In this document: piece by piece, positions 6,292-14,336 of the stretch
How positions within the stretch are numbered: position 1 is the stretch's first letter
Layout of the letters: the number at the start of each line of letters is the position of its first letter
Virus record (IMG/VR): IMGVR_UViG_3300012936_000095
Location: 1 to 30,568 of that record
From: a virus
Direction: 5' to 3' (one strand)
DNA length: 30,568 nucleotides
Made by a program: the position numbers and the translations under genes
Notes under the pieces: generated by a model
What the model was told of the DNA's origin: nothing
Seen by the model: only the letters and a program-made list of their open reading frames with translations
The model's database searches: none

Positions 6292-7115
6292 GCGAAGAGG
6301 CAATCCAAGATACTGGATCTCAAGAAGCTGCACCAGAAGCTGTTGTAGCACAAGCTGCACCAGAAACCGCACCAGTTGGCTTTTTAGAAAGCTTACCAGA
6401 AGAGCTACGCAATGAACCATCACTACGTAACTTTACTGACCCTGGTGCACTAGCGAAAAGCTATGTACATGCACAACGCATGATTGGAGCCGACAAGGTA
6501 GCCATACCTGGTAAATCTGCAACGCCAGAAGAATGGCGTGAGGTGTTTACAAAACTTGGCGCACCACAAGAAGCAAATGCCTATGAGTTTGCAGAAAGTG
6601 AAGTTTCAGTAAGTGATGATCTAATTGGGAACTTTCGTGAACGTGCATTGACTGCTGGTCTTACAAATGCACAAGCAAATGAAATGATGGGTTTTGTCAG
6701 AGATACAATCAGTGGCTTGGAAACTGATATGACTGAGACCACAGAGAAAGCTTTGCATGAAGGTGAGCAAGAATTACGTCAGGAGTTTGGTCAAGCGTTT
6801 GACCAGAGACTTGAGCTTGCACAAATGGCAGCAAGAGATTTGCTTGGTGATACAGAAATATTTGATAATATCATTTTATCTGACGGGCGAATGTTAGGGG
6901 ATCATCCAATGGTTGTAAAGATGTTTTCGCAGTTAGCGGAACAGATTGGAGAAGATAACCTTGAAGGCGCACCATCAGAGCTTATAATGACACCACAAGA
7001 GGCTCAACGTCAAATTTCAGAGATGACTAGACGTGATGGGCCATACTGGGATAAGATGCACCCAGAGCATGACACTTACATTCAAGAAGTGTTACGTCTC
7101 AGGGAGTATGTTTAG
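6288..7115 (+). CDS. Capsid scaffolding protein
   Basis: Scaffolds guide capsid subunits into the prohead and then leave. This 275-aa protein has the usual signs: an acidic Ala/Glu/Pro-rich disordered N-terminus (EEAIQDTGSQEAAPEAVV), a LPEELRNEPSLRNFTDPGALAKSY motif region seen in many podovirus scaffolds (about residues 36-60), long helices through the middle (LTNAQANEMMGFVRDTIS) and a C-terminal MTPQEAQRQISEMTRRDGPY segment followed by a charged tail. It lies directly before the capsid gene. ATG 6288 overlaps the preceding stop and follows GAAGGGAAGGA. No protease motif is seen. Confidence 0.88.
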   Translation: MSEEAIQDTGSQEAAPEAVVAQAAPETAPVGFLESLPEELRNEPSLRNFTDPGALAKSYVHAQRMIGADKVAIPGKSATPEEWREVFTKLGAPQEANAYEFAESEVSVSDDLIGNFRERALTAGLTNAQANEMMGFVRDTISGLETDMTETTEKALHEGEQELRQEFGQAFDQRLELAQMAARDLLGDTEIFDNIILSDGRMLGDHPMVVKMFSQLAEQIGEDNLEGAPSELIMTPQEAQRQISEMTRRDGPYWDKMHPEHDTYIQEVLRLREYV

Positions 7116-7243
7116 TGGATAACCGCAAGGCCCACGAGAAAGCTTGTAGACAAGCGGAATAGCTGCCCTAAGCAGTAGCATTGGCCCCTCTGGGATAACC
7201 AGGCGAAGCAAACCCGAAACTGAAACTGTAAAGGAGAGACGTA
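7116..7243 (+). promoter_or_regulatory. Structured leader upstream of the major capsid gene
   Basis: This 128-nt non-coding stretch can form several small hairpins: GTGG-ATAA-CCGC (7115-7126), GCTTG-TAGA-CAAGC (7142-7155), CTGC-CCTAA-GCAG (7163-7175) and CTGG-GATAA-CCAG (7190-7202). GGATAACC occurs twice (7117-7124 and 7193-7200). It ends in a strong ribosome site, AAAGGAGA, about 7 nt before the capsid ATG. Nearly all other genes in this block overlap or touch, so the gap is probably functional, for example mRNA stabilisation, processing or a capsid-boosting promoter. No clear -35/-10 pair was found. Confidence 0.45.
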
Positions 7244-8104
7244 ATGTCAACCCAAATTACTACAGCTTTTGTCAATCAGTTTTCTTCAAACGTCCAAATG
7301 CTATCGCAGCAAATGGGTTCTCTATTGCGTACAGCGGTAGATTCAGAAAGCGTGAATGGCGAAAAAGCTTTTTTTGACCAAGTGGGTGCAGCATCTGCTG
7401 TCCTACGTACTTCACGCCATGCGGATACGCCGTTGGTGGAAACACCACACAGCAGACGTATGGTAACAATGTCAGACTATGAGTACGCTGACTTGATCGA
7501 CGATCAGGACAAAGTGCGTTTACTTGTTGATCCGACTTCAACCTACAGCCGTGCAGCAGCAGCAGCTATGGGTCGTGCTATGGATGATGTAATCATCACA
7601 GCAGCTCTTGGTACTGCAAACACTGGTAAAGACGGTAGCACTTCTACAGCGCTTCCATCAGGCCAGAAAATTGCTCATGGTTCTGCTGGTTTGACTATTG
7701 CCAAACTAGTAAGCGCTAAAGAGTTACTTGATGCAGCAAGTGTTGATCCGTCAATACCACGTTACATCGTTGTATCTCCAAAGCAAATCAGTGATTTGTT
7801 GAACAACACAACCGTGACTTCAAGTGATTTCAATACCGTAAAAGCTTTGGCTCAAGGTGAAATCAACTCGTTTGTGGGCTTTCAATTCATCGTATCTAAC
7901 CGTCTAAACACAGACAGTAACAGTGACCGTCAGGTTATTGCGTTTGCGTCAGATGGTATTAAGCTTGCTGTTGGTAAAGAACCAGCCGCACGTATTGATG
8001 AACGAGCCGACAAGTCATATTCAACGCAAGTCTACTACTGTCAGTCTATCGGTGCTACACGCATGGAAGAAGAAAAAGTAGTAGAAATTGCTTGTAACGA
8101 GTAA
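7244..8104 (+). CDS. Major capsid protein
   Basis: The 286-aa product forms the icosahedral shell. The order scaffold - leader - this gene - decoration protein - tail genes, the length and the sequence style fit a podovirus major capsid with an HK97-like fold. Recognisable parts are the N-terminal helix (ITTAFVNQFSSNVQMLSQQM), the GEKAFFDQVGAASAVLRTSRH loop region, DYEYADLIDDQDKVRLLVDPTSTYSRAAAAAMGRAMDDVII, and the late VGFQFIVSNRL and SIGATRMEEEKVVEIACNE strands near the C-terminus. Codon use is more GC-ending than in neighbours, consistent with high expression. The ribosome site AAAGGAGA is strong. No decoration insert is seen. Confidence 0.9.
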   Translation: MSTQITTAFVNQFSSNVQMLSQQMGSLLRTAVDSESVNGEKAFFDQVGAASAVLRTSRHADTPLVETPHSRRMVTMSDYEYADLIDDQDKVRLLVDPTSTYSRAAAAAMGRAMDDVIITAALGTANTGKDGSTSTALPSGQKIAHGSAGLTIAKLVSAKELLDAASVDPSIPRYIVVSPKQISDLLNNTTVTSSDFNTVKALAQGEINSFVGFQFIVSNRLNTDSNSDRQVIAFASDGIKLAVGKEPAARIDERADKSYSTQVYYCQSIGATRMEEEKVVEIACNE

Positions 8105-8116
8105 GGAGACTGAAAA

Positions 8117-8578
8117 ATGGCTACTGTTTATTCGACACAACGCACTAATTCACGAGCAACTCCAGCCGTGATGAACAAAGCAAATGAGCTAGGTGGACGT
8201 ATCCGCGTTGCTCATGGCACATACGAAGCATCTTCATTAGCGTCTGGTGACGTTATTGAAATGTTTATTCTTCCAGATGGCGCAAGATTGCTAGAAGGAT
8301 CACTTGCACATGATGCAATGGGTTCATCTACAACTTTGTCAGTTGGCTATGCTGCACACACAGACGCTGACGGTTCTGCCGTATCTGCATCTGCTGCTGC
8401 ATATAAGGCTGCTGCTGCGTCTACATCTGCACAGAAGGTAGACATTCTTGCTACTTTGGCTCTTGGCTCAGGCACAGAGACAAATACCAATGAAGATGGT
8501 GTTGCTATTACAGTTACTATGGGCGGCGCTGCTGGTACTGGTACTGTAGAGCTAACCATTAAGTATGTGGTTGACTAA
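8117..8578 (+). CDS. Probable head decoration / capsid-associated protein (153 aa)
   Basis: A 153-residue Ala/Thr/Gly-rich, beta-prone protein following the capsid gene after a 12-nt gap with GTAAGGAGAC. It begins MATVYSTQRTNSRATPAVMN and contains the strand-turn pattern GDVIEMFILPDGARLLEGSLAHDAMGSSTTLSVGY (about residues 44-78), a form common in proteins encoded next to podovirus capsid genes. The middle has an Ala-rich run (SASAAAYKAAAASTSAQ). A shell-decorating or stabilising role is inferred from position and composition; no assigned fold is visible. A strong terminator follows immediately. Confidence 0.65.
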   Translation: MATVYSTQRTNSRATPAVMNKANELGGRIRVAHGTYEASSLASGDVIEMFILPDGARLLEGSLAHDAMGSSTTLSVGYAAHTDADGSAVSASAAAYKAAAASTSAQKVDILATLALGSGTETNTNEDGVAITVTMGGAAGTGTVELTIKYVVD

Positions 8579-8585
8579 CTAGGAT

Positions 8586-8610
8586 GGGGCGGTTCGCCGC
8601 CCCTTCTTTT
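8586..8610 (+). terminator. Strong intrinsic terminator with TTCG loop
   Basis: GGGGCGG - TTCG - CCGCCCC is a perfect 7-bp GC stem with a stable tetraloop, followed by TTCTTTT. It lies just after the capsid and decoration genes and before the tail genes, a typical place to make capsid mRNA more abundant than downstream mRNA. Partial read-through must occur, since no tail promoter is obvious. Confidence 0.85.
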
Positions 8611-8625
8611 ATATGGAGACAGTTG

Positions 8626-9231
8626 ATGGCAAGTACGGTTGATATAGCTAACTACGCACTTAATCTTTTAGGAGCGTCAAACATTTCTAGCTTTTCTGAA
8701 AACAGTAAAGCGGCTCGTGTTGTTAATCAGTTTTACGAAGGAACGAGAGATGCGGTGTTTAGATCACACCCTTGGAATTGTTTGATTGTCAGAGCAGAGC
8801 TTGCACAAGATAGCACTGCACCTAACTTTGGATATACATATCAGTATGCACTTCCAGCAGATCCATTTTGTTTACGAGTTTTAGAGTTCAGCAATGGCTC
8901 TCTGTCATATCCACAAGACAATATGACAAACAATTCTGGTGGTCCTGTGTTTGCAATAGAGGGCAGAAAGCTAGTGACTGATGAAGGCACAGCAAAGATA
9001 AAGTACATTGCAAAGATTACAGATCCACAGCAATACGATCCAAGTCTCATACAAGCGTTGTCTGCTCGATTAGCGTCTAACATTGCATATGCAATCACAG
9101 GCTCTAACAGCGTTGTACAGACGATGTACGCCAAGTATGAAGCTGAGGTCAAGGAAGCACGGTTCAACGATGCTACAGAGAGCGCTACACAGCGTCTGGA
9201 AGCAAGTGACTTGATTGAGAGTAGGTTCTAG
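8626..9231 (+). CDS. Tail tubular protein A (T7 gp11-like gatekeeper)
   Basis: The 201-aa protein matches T7 gp11 in size (196 aa) and order. It forms the ring joining the portal to the nozzle. Typical features are the N-terminal VDIANYALNLLGASNISSFS, the KAARVVNQFYEGTRDAVFRSHPWNCL motif, YALPADPFCLRVLEF, and the C-terminal helix ALSARLASNIAYAITGS. The start is ATG 8626 with TGGAGAC upstream; an in-frame ATG at 8584 would run through the terminator hairpin and is unlikely. It is followed after 2 nt by tail tubular B. Confidence 0.9.
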   Translation: MASTVDIANYALNLLGASNISSFSENSKAARVVNQFYEGTRDAVFRSHPWNCLIVRAELAQDSTAPNFGYTYQYALPADPFCLRVLEFSNGSLSYPQDNMTNNSGGPVFAIEGRKLVTDEGTAKIKYIAKITDPQQYDPSLIQALSARLASNIAYAITGSNSVVQTMYAKYEAEVKEARFNDATESATQRLEASDLIESRF

Positions 9232-9233
9232 GA

Positions 9234-11237
9234 ATGGCAAGAAGCGCACCTGCCCTAAGTTCTTTTACCGCTGGTGAGATAAGCCCTAGACTAGAGGGCA
9301 GAACGAATATTGAAAAATATCGTGAAGGATTATCAGATCTTACGAACATGGTGGTGATGCCGCACGGTGGTGCAACAAGACGCCCCGGCACTGAGTATTT
9401 AGGTGAGGTGAAGAGTAGCTCAGTTAAAACACGGCTTATTCCGTTTCAGTTTAAAACAAGTGATACGTATATTCTTGAGTTTGGTAATCAGATTATGAGA
9501 GTGTTTCGTAATGATCTACAGGTCTTAAACTCTTCCGCAAAAACAATTACTGCCGCAACAAAGGCAAACCCCGGTGTATTCACAAGCAACAGTCACGGTT
9601 TCAGCAACGGTGACGAAGTTTTTGTTGATAGCTTAGGAGGTATGACAGAGGTAAATGGTAGGAATTATTTAGTAGCAAATTCAAGCACTAACACTTTTTC
9701 TTTGCAAGATCTATTTGGAAATGACATAAATACTACCAGCTTTACAACTTATACATCTGGCGGCACTGCAACAGAAATCTTTGAAGTTGCAACGCCGTAT
9801 TCTGAGGCTGACTTATTTGATATTAGATTTGCTCAATCTGCGGATACAATGTATCTTGTGCATCCATCATATGATATACGCACCTTAACAAGATCGGATC
9901 ACAATAATTGGACATTCGCTACACTTTCTATTACTGGATCTCCCTCACCAGGATTAAGTGGATCGGATGATAGGCCAAGTTGCGTTTCGTTTTTTGAGCA
10001 AAGACTTGTATTCGCAGGTACAAATAATAATCCGCAAAGTATCTGGTTTAGCAAAAACGGGAATTATACAAACTTCACAGTAGGTACTGCTTCTGACGAT
10101 GCGTTGATCTACACCATTGCGTCAAATCAAGTAAATGCTATTCGTTATCTCTCTGCAACAAGAGTGCTCACGATTGGTACGTCTGGCGGTGAATATGTGC
10201 TTACGTCAACAAATGATGGGCCGATAACACCTACAACAACATTAATACGCAAGTATTCTAACTATGGATCAGCGCCAATTGACCCTGTACAAGTTGCTGA
10301 TGTTACGTTGTTTGTGCAACGTGGCGCACGTAAAGTTAGAGAGTTTAAGTTTGTTGGTAATGTTAATACTGGTGGGTATTCTGCCCCTGATATGACGATA
10401 CTTGCAGAGCATATCACAGATGGCGGTCTTACACAGTTTGCGTATCAACAAGAGCCAGATAGTGTTGTGTGGGCTACAAGAGCAGACGGTACGCTTTTAG
10501 GAATGACATATAGACGTGAAGAAGAGGTTGTTGCTTGGCATAAGCATGTAATCGGCGGTGCTTTTAGCGGTGGTCAAGCTGTGGTAGAAAGCATTGCAAC
10601 ATTGCCGTCTGATAGTGGTGAAGATGAATTGTACATGATTGTGAAGCGCACAATCAACAGTGTAACAAAAAGATACGTTGAGAAACTTAAATTGTTTGAC
10701 TTTGGCGCAAATACAACAAGTGCTTTCTTTGTGGATAGCGGATTATCGTATAGTGGCAGTGCAATCAATAGTTTGTCTGGCTTGCATCACTTGCCAGGTG
10801 AAAGTGTATCTGTGTTGGCTAATGGTGCAAGCCATCCTGATAAAACCGTTGCATCTGGAAGCATTTCGCTTGATTTCTCTGCAACAAGTGCGTCTGTGGG
10901 CTTTGGATTTACAAGCAATTTAGAAACATTGCGTATTGAAAGCGGCTCTGTTGATGGCACAAGTCAGGGCAAACCAAAGCGTATTCATGCAATTACGTTG
11001 AGATTGTTTGAAACAGTTGGTGTAGAAGTTGGTAATGGTGCATCTGACTTAGACCGTATACCATTTAGGGATAGTTCTATGGGTATGGATACTGCCATAC
11101 CATTGTTCACAGGAGATAAAGAGATAGAGTTTCCTGGTGGGTTTGAAGATGATGACCGTATTTTTGTGAGGCAAACGCAACCACTACCATTGACGGTATT
11201 GGCGTTGTTCCCACGCATGAATACATTTGATTTGTGA
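9234..11237 (+). CDS. Tail tubular protein B (T7 gp12-like nozzle)
   Basis: The 667-aa protein forms the tail nozzle. The N-terminus has the family signature FTAGEISPRLEGRTNIEKY then LTNMVVMPHGGATRRPGTEYLGEV. An inserted beta module at about residues 100-165 (GVFTSNSHGFSNGDEVFVDS, then NGRNYLVANSSTNTFSLQD) resembles the FCCH domain often found in phage nozzle proteins. Next come APTPYSEADLF-like DIRFAQSADTMYLVHPSY and RPSCVSFFEQRLVFAGTNN, typical of the propeller. The C-terminal part is beta-rich. T7 gp12 is somewhat longer (794 aa). It begins two bases after tail tubular A. Confidence 0.9.
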   Translation: MARSAPALSSFTAGEISPRLEGRTNIEKYREGLSDLTNMVVMPHGGATRRPGTEYLGEVKSSSVKTRLIPFQFKTSDTYILEFGNQIMRVFRNDLQVLNSSAKTITAATKANPGVFTSNSHGFSNGDEVFVDSLGGMTEVNGRNYLVANSSTNTFSLQDLFGNDINTTSFTTYTSGGTATEIFEVATPYSEADLFDIRFAQSADTMYLVHPSYDIRTLTRSDHNNWTFATLSITGSPSPGLSGSDDRPSCVSFFEQRLVFAGTNNNPQSIWFSKNGNYTNFTVGTASDDALIYTIASNQVNAIRYLSATRVLTIGTSGGEYVLTSTNDGPITPTTTLIRKYSNYGSAPIDPVQVADVTLFVQRGARKVREFKFVGNVNTGGYSAPDMTILAEHITDGGLTQFAYQQEPDSVVWATRADGTLLGMTYRREEEVVAWHKHVIGGAFSGGQAVVESIATLPSDSGEDELYMIVKRTINSVTKRYVEKLKLFDFGANTTSAFFVDSGLSYSGSAINSLSGLHHLPGESVSVLANGASHPDKTVASGSISLDFSATSASVGFGFTSNLETLRIESGSVDGTSQGKPKRIHAITLRLFETVGVEVGNGASDLDRIPFRDSSMGMDTAIPLFTGDKEIEFPGGFEDDDRIFVRQTQPLPLTVLALFPRMNTFDL

Positions 11238-11245
11238 GGTAGATT

Positions 11246-11854
11246 ATGGGCGCTGTTTGCACAGGAATACAAGTTTTTACAGGATTGACTGGCGCTATCA
11301 AACAGAAAAATGCGTCTGATAAAGCTGCTGAGAAAGCGCAAGCAGCGGCAAACTTCAATGCAGAGATGATTGAGCGCGATATTGGTTTGCTTGAAAGACA
11401 ACGCGGTATTATCAATGCGCAGTTTGGAATTGATAAAGTAAGAAATCGTAGGGCGTTTGAAAGGGAAATACAAAGTGAAGTAAGAGCAAATACAGGATAC
11501 GCTGGTTTTGATATGCACATGGGCACACCTCTTACTACTCTAAGAATAAATGCCAGAGAGTTTGACTATCAAGCGGCTGTTAATGAGTTTAACAATGAAA
11601 TGACAAATATGCAGATAAGTGATGCTCAAGAAGAGGCACGTCTTAATGCTGAGTTAGCACGTATGGAGGGTAGCGGCGCTGCTGCTAGTTTACGTGCTCA
11701 AGGTACTGCGTCTTTAATAAGTGGATTAGGTCAAGTAGCAGGTCTTGGCTATCAACGCGGAATATTCGGTTCTGGTCCACAATATTCTACAAGAGCGTCA
11801 GGATCTAACTTTACAACTAGCCCACGCCCAATGCCACGTCCTTTGTTGAGGTAA
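11246..11854 (+). CDS. Internal virion protein (T7 gp14-like)
   Basis: A 202-aa protein in the position of T7 gp14 (196 aa), the ejection protein thought to form the outer-membrane pore. It starts with a short apolar segment (MGAVCTGIQVFTGLTGAI), then a long Ala/Glu/Arg-rich helix (KQKNASDKAAEKAQAAANFN, then LLERQRGIINAQFG) including the GYAGFDMHMGTPLTTLR motif found in related proteins, an AELARMEGSGAAASLRAQGTA helix and a Gly/Pro-rich tail. Start ATG 11246 follows GTGAGGT. The gene order nozzle - gp14 - gp15 - gp16 supports the name. Confidence 0.82.
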   Translation: MGAVCTGIQVFTGLTGAIKQKNASDKAAEKAQAAANFNAEMIERDIGLLERQRGIINAQFGIDKVRNRRAFEREIQSEVRANTGYAGFDMHMGTPLTTLRINAREFDYQAAVNEFNNEMTNMQISDAQEEARLNAELARMEGSGAAASLRAQGTASLISGLGQVAGLGYQRGIFGSGPQYSTRASGSNFTTSPRPMPRPLLR

Positions 11855-11858
11855 GAAC

Positions 11859-14327
11859 ATGAGAATACCAGTATATCGAGCAGAAGGAAGAGTAAGCACA
11901 GACATGCCAGGGCGTCCTATACGTGCAAGGCGAAGTGTGGCTAGAGAAGCTGAACAGGAGTTGGCAAAGGCTGCACCAGCAAAAGCTGCGTTGGCTGCAA
12001 TCGGTGAATACGCTGAAACACGCTACAAGATGGAAACAAAGAACAATCTTGATAATGCGTTGTTAGATGCACAAGAGGCGTTGCGTGAAAGACGTGAAGA
12101 GCTTGCCAAGTCAGATCTGTATGGCAATGTTCTTGATGGTGATGATCCAATATGGACGCGAGAGACAAGTAAACTACAGCGTGAGTTATCTGAAAAAGTA
12201 GGGCGTGATAGATATGCACAGCAACAGTTTCAGTCACAGTTTCGTCAGTTAGAGATACAGAATAGATTTGCGTTACGCGGTGACATTGATCGCCGTGTTG
12301 AGATTGCCTCTCTGCAAAACAGAGAAAGAAAACTAACAGACGTTGAAAACCAAATAGCAAATGGTCAGGATCTCAGTGTCATATCTATGGCATTGCAAGG
12401 TGTTGTAAACGATACACAGAAAATGGCGCAGATAAAGGCTGGTGATCTTAGCAGTCTTACAAAACAACAATACGCTATGATTTACAACGGTACGATACGT
12501 GCGCTTACAAGGTATGCAGATAGCGCAACGAGTGGTGTACTTGCGATAGATGAAATGCGCCGTGCGCTACGTGATAGCTTGCCAAGTGACTTTTATGGTC
12601 CAGAAAAAGAGGAAAAGCCTGTTGGAGAGGAAGCACTTTCATCCTCTGGCGGTGCGTATGTTTATGGCTTGATGAAAATGTTAAGCCCAGAAGATCAGGC
12701 AAAGATGCTGAAAGCTGTAGGTGGTTTGCAAACTTTCTTTGAAGGTCCAACCATTGCAGAGCAAAAAGCACAAGATCTTGCAGAAATTCATAGAAGTGAA
12801 TTATCGTCATCAATAAGTGTTTATACTGACAATTTGCCAACGCAAACTTTACCTGAAGAAACAATTACAAAATTAGAAACATCTGTAGCAAGCATACTGC
12901 CAAAAATAGAACCCGAAAAGGGGGCTAAAATGGTAGAAGATCTTAACGATCTTAAGCAGCTCAACTCCTTAAAGATTGGTTTAGGGCGAGAAGCTACATT
13001 AAAAAATATAGACGCTTATGTTGATTTCTACGCAAAAGGAGTGCAAGGGCGTGGTGGCGAAGGTATTGACACGAAGTTTGAAGAAAAAGCATTGAAAATG
13101 GCGGTTGATTTGCGAGACGCCATAACAACGCAACTTGACGTAAAAGGTGACGCTATCGCTTTTGCTGAGGCAAATAAGATGGACACCGTAAATATAGAAC
13201 CTGTGGATTTATCTATTGAAGCTATAAACACAGGTCAAAGTGGTTTGGAAAAAAGAATAGAGGCTGGTAAAAAAATTAAGGATTTAAACGGACTTAACTA
13301 TACGCCAATACTCTCTCAAGCAGAAGCAGATATAATGATACAAAGCATTGAAGGTGTTGAGGCGTCTGATGCGGTTGCGTATTTACAGCGCATGAAATTG
13401 TTTCTTGCGCCAATGGATAGAGCATTTCTCTTTGAAAGTTTGAGGCGCAAAGGATTATCAAAAGAATATGTACAAGCGATGTTTATTGATGATTTTAAGA
13501 TTGCTGGTGACTTAGTTGCTACTAAAAATTTAGAGTTAGCAGAACTCAAAAAAGGTTTGCCGTCTATTAAAACATCAGGCACTACAGGTGTTACACAAAC
13601 ACTTAACAATCTGCCTTTATTTGAAGATTATGCTGCTGCATACGTAACAGGTGGTGACGGTGCAGCTTCTATAAAACTGCTCAATGAGCAACGTGATATG
13701 GCAGAAAAACTTGCTTTTTATTATGTAAAAACACAAGATATGGAAGTGGCTGACGCTGTAGAAAAAGCAGTAGAAAGTATTTTCCCCGGTGATGTTTTGG
13801 TTGGCAGAAATGAAAACCTTATTGTGCCAAAAGGATTTAAGTCAGAGAATGTTTCAACATCTTTGCAAACACTCGTTAAGCCAAATGTATTAGACCAATT
13901 TGATATTGTGCCATTATCAGACCCAAGATATGAGGGCTTTCAAAATCTTGCTGTTAGTCAACAAGCATTAATAAACAACGGTAAGTGGCTTAACAACGGC
14001 ACTGGTGACGGTGTTATATTGCATTACAACTTAGAGGGTACGTTTATACCTGTTCTTATAGGCGATGGAACACAAGCTTTCGAGCTTATGTTTAAAGATT
14101 TAGAAAAAATGGATTTGTTGGCTCTTATGGCAAACAAAGAAAAGCTTACACTAAAAACAATACAAGAAAACTTTGCTATTGGATACAAAAGTAGACCTAC
14201 ACAATACACTGGCACAGGAACGTTAATTGTAGAACCAACACAAACGGATATGCCTGGGTTGGGTGATTTAGATGCAGAAGCAAAAAAACGAATAGATGAA
14301 GCGCAACAGCAGTATTTTCAGCAATAA
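11859..14327 (+). CDS. Large internal virion protein (T7 gp15 position)
   Basis: An 822-aa, charged, mostly helical protein right after the gp14-like gene, as T7 gp15 (747 aa). The N-terminus is basic (MRIPVYRAEGRVSTDMPGRP IRARR region), followed by long coiled-coil-like helices (ELAKAAPAKAALAAIGEYAE, LDNALLDAQEALRERREELA). The C-terminal third has a more globular part with GNGTGDGVILHYNLEGTFIP-like turns. No lysozyme or transglycosylase catalytic motif is clear to me. Such proteins are released into the host periplasm and form part of the DNA ejection tube. Assignment rests on order, size and composition. Confidence 0.75.
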   Translation: MRIPVYRAEGRVSTDMPGRPIRARRSVAREAEQELAKAAPAKAALAAIGEYAETRYKMETKNNLDNALLDAQEALRERREELAKSDLYGNVLDGDDPIWTRETSKLQRELSEKVGRDRYAQQQFQSQFRQLEIQNRFALRGDIDRRVEIASLQNRERKLTDVENQIANGQDLSVISMALQGVVNDTQKMAQIKAGDLSSLTKQQYAMIYNGTIRALTRYADSATSGVLAIDEMRRALRDSLPSDFYGPEKEEKPVGEEALSSSGGAYVYGLMKMLSPEDQAKMLKAVGGLQTFFEGPTIAEQKAQDLAEIHRSELSSSISVYTDNLPTQTLPEETITKLETSVASILPKIEPEKGAKMVEDLNDLKQLNSLKIGLGREATLKNIDAYVDFYAKGVQGRGGEGIDTKFEEKALKMAVDLRDAITTQLDVKGDAIAFAEANKMDTVNIEPVDLSIEAINTGQSGLEKRIEAGKKIKDLNGLNYTPILSQAEADIMIQSIEGVEASDAVAYLQRMKLFLAPMDRAFLFESLRRKGLSKEYVQAMFIDDFKIAGDLVATKNLELAELKKGLPSIKTSGTTGVTQTLNNLPLFEDYAAAYVTGGDGAASIKLLNEQRDMAEKLAFYYVKTQDMEVADAVEKAVESIFPGDVLVGRNENLIVPKGFKSENVSTSLQTLVKPNVLDQFDIVPLSDPRYEGFQNLAVSQQALINNGKWLNNGTGDGVILHYNLEGTFIPVLIGDGTQAFELMFKDLEKMDLLALMANKEKLTLKTIQENFAIGYKSRPTQYTGTGTLIVEPTQTDMPGLGDLDAEAKKRIDEAQQQYFQQ

Positions 14328-14336
14328 AGGTAACTA

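Noticed and set aside
8584-8625. Earlier start for tail tubular A
   Set aside because: It would translate through the terminator hairpin; MASTVDIANYAL at 8626 matches the family N-terminus.
11107-11518. Long minus-strand ORFs of 139 and 177 codons across the gp12/gp14 junction
   Set aside because: Both lie antisense to two well-supported structural genes and show no family motif or operon context.
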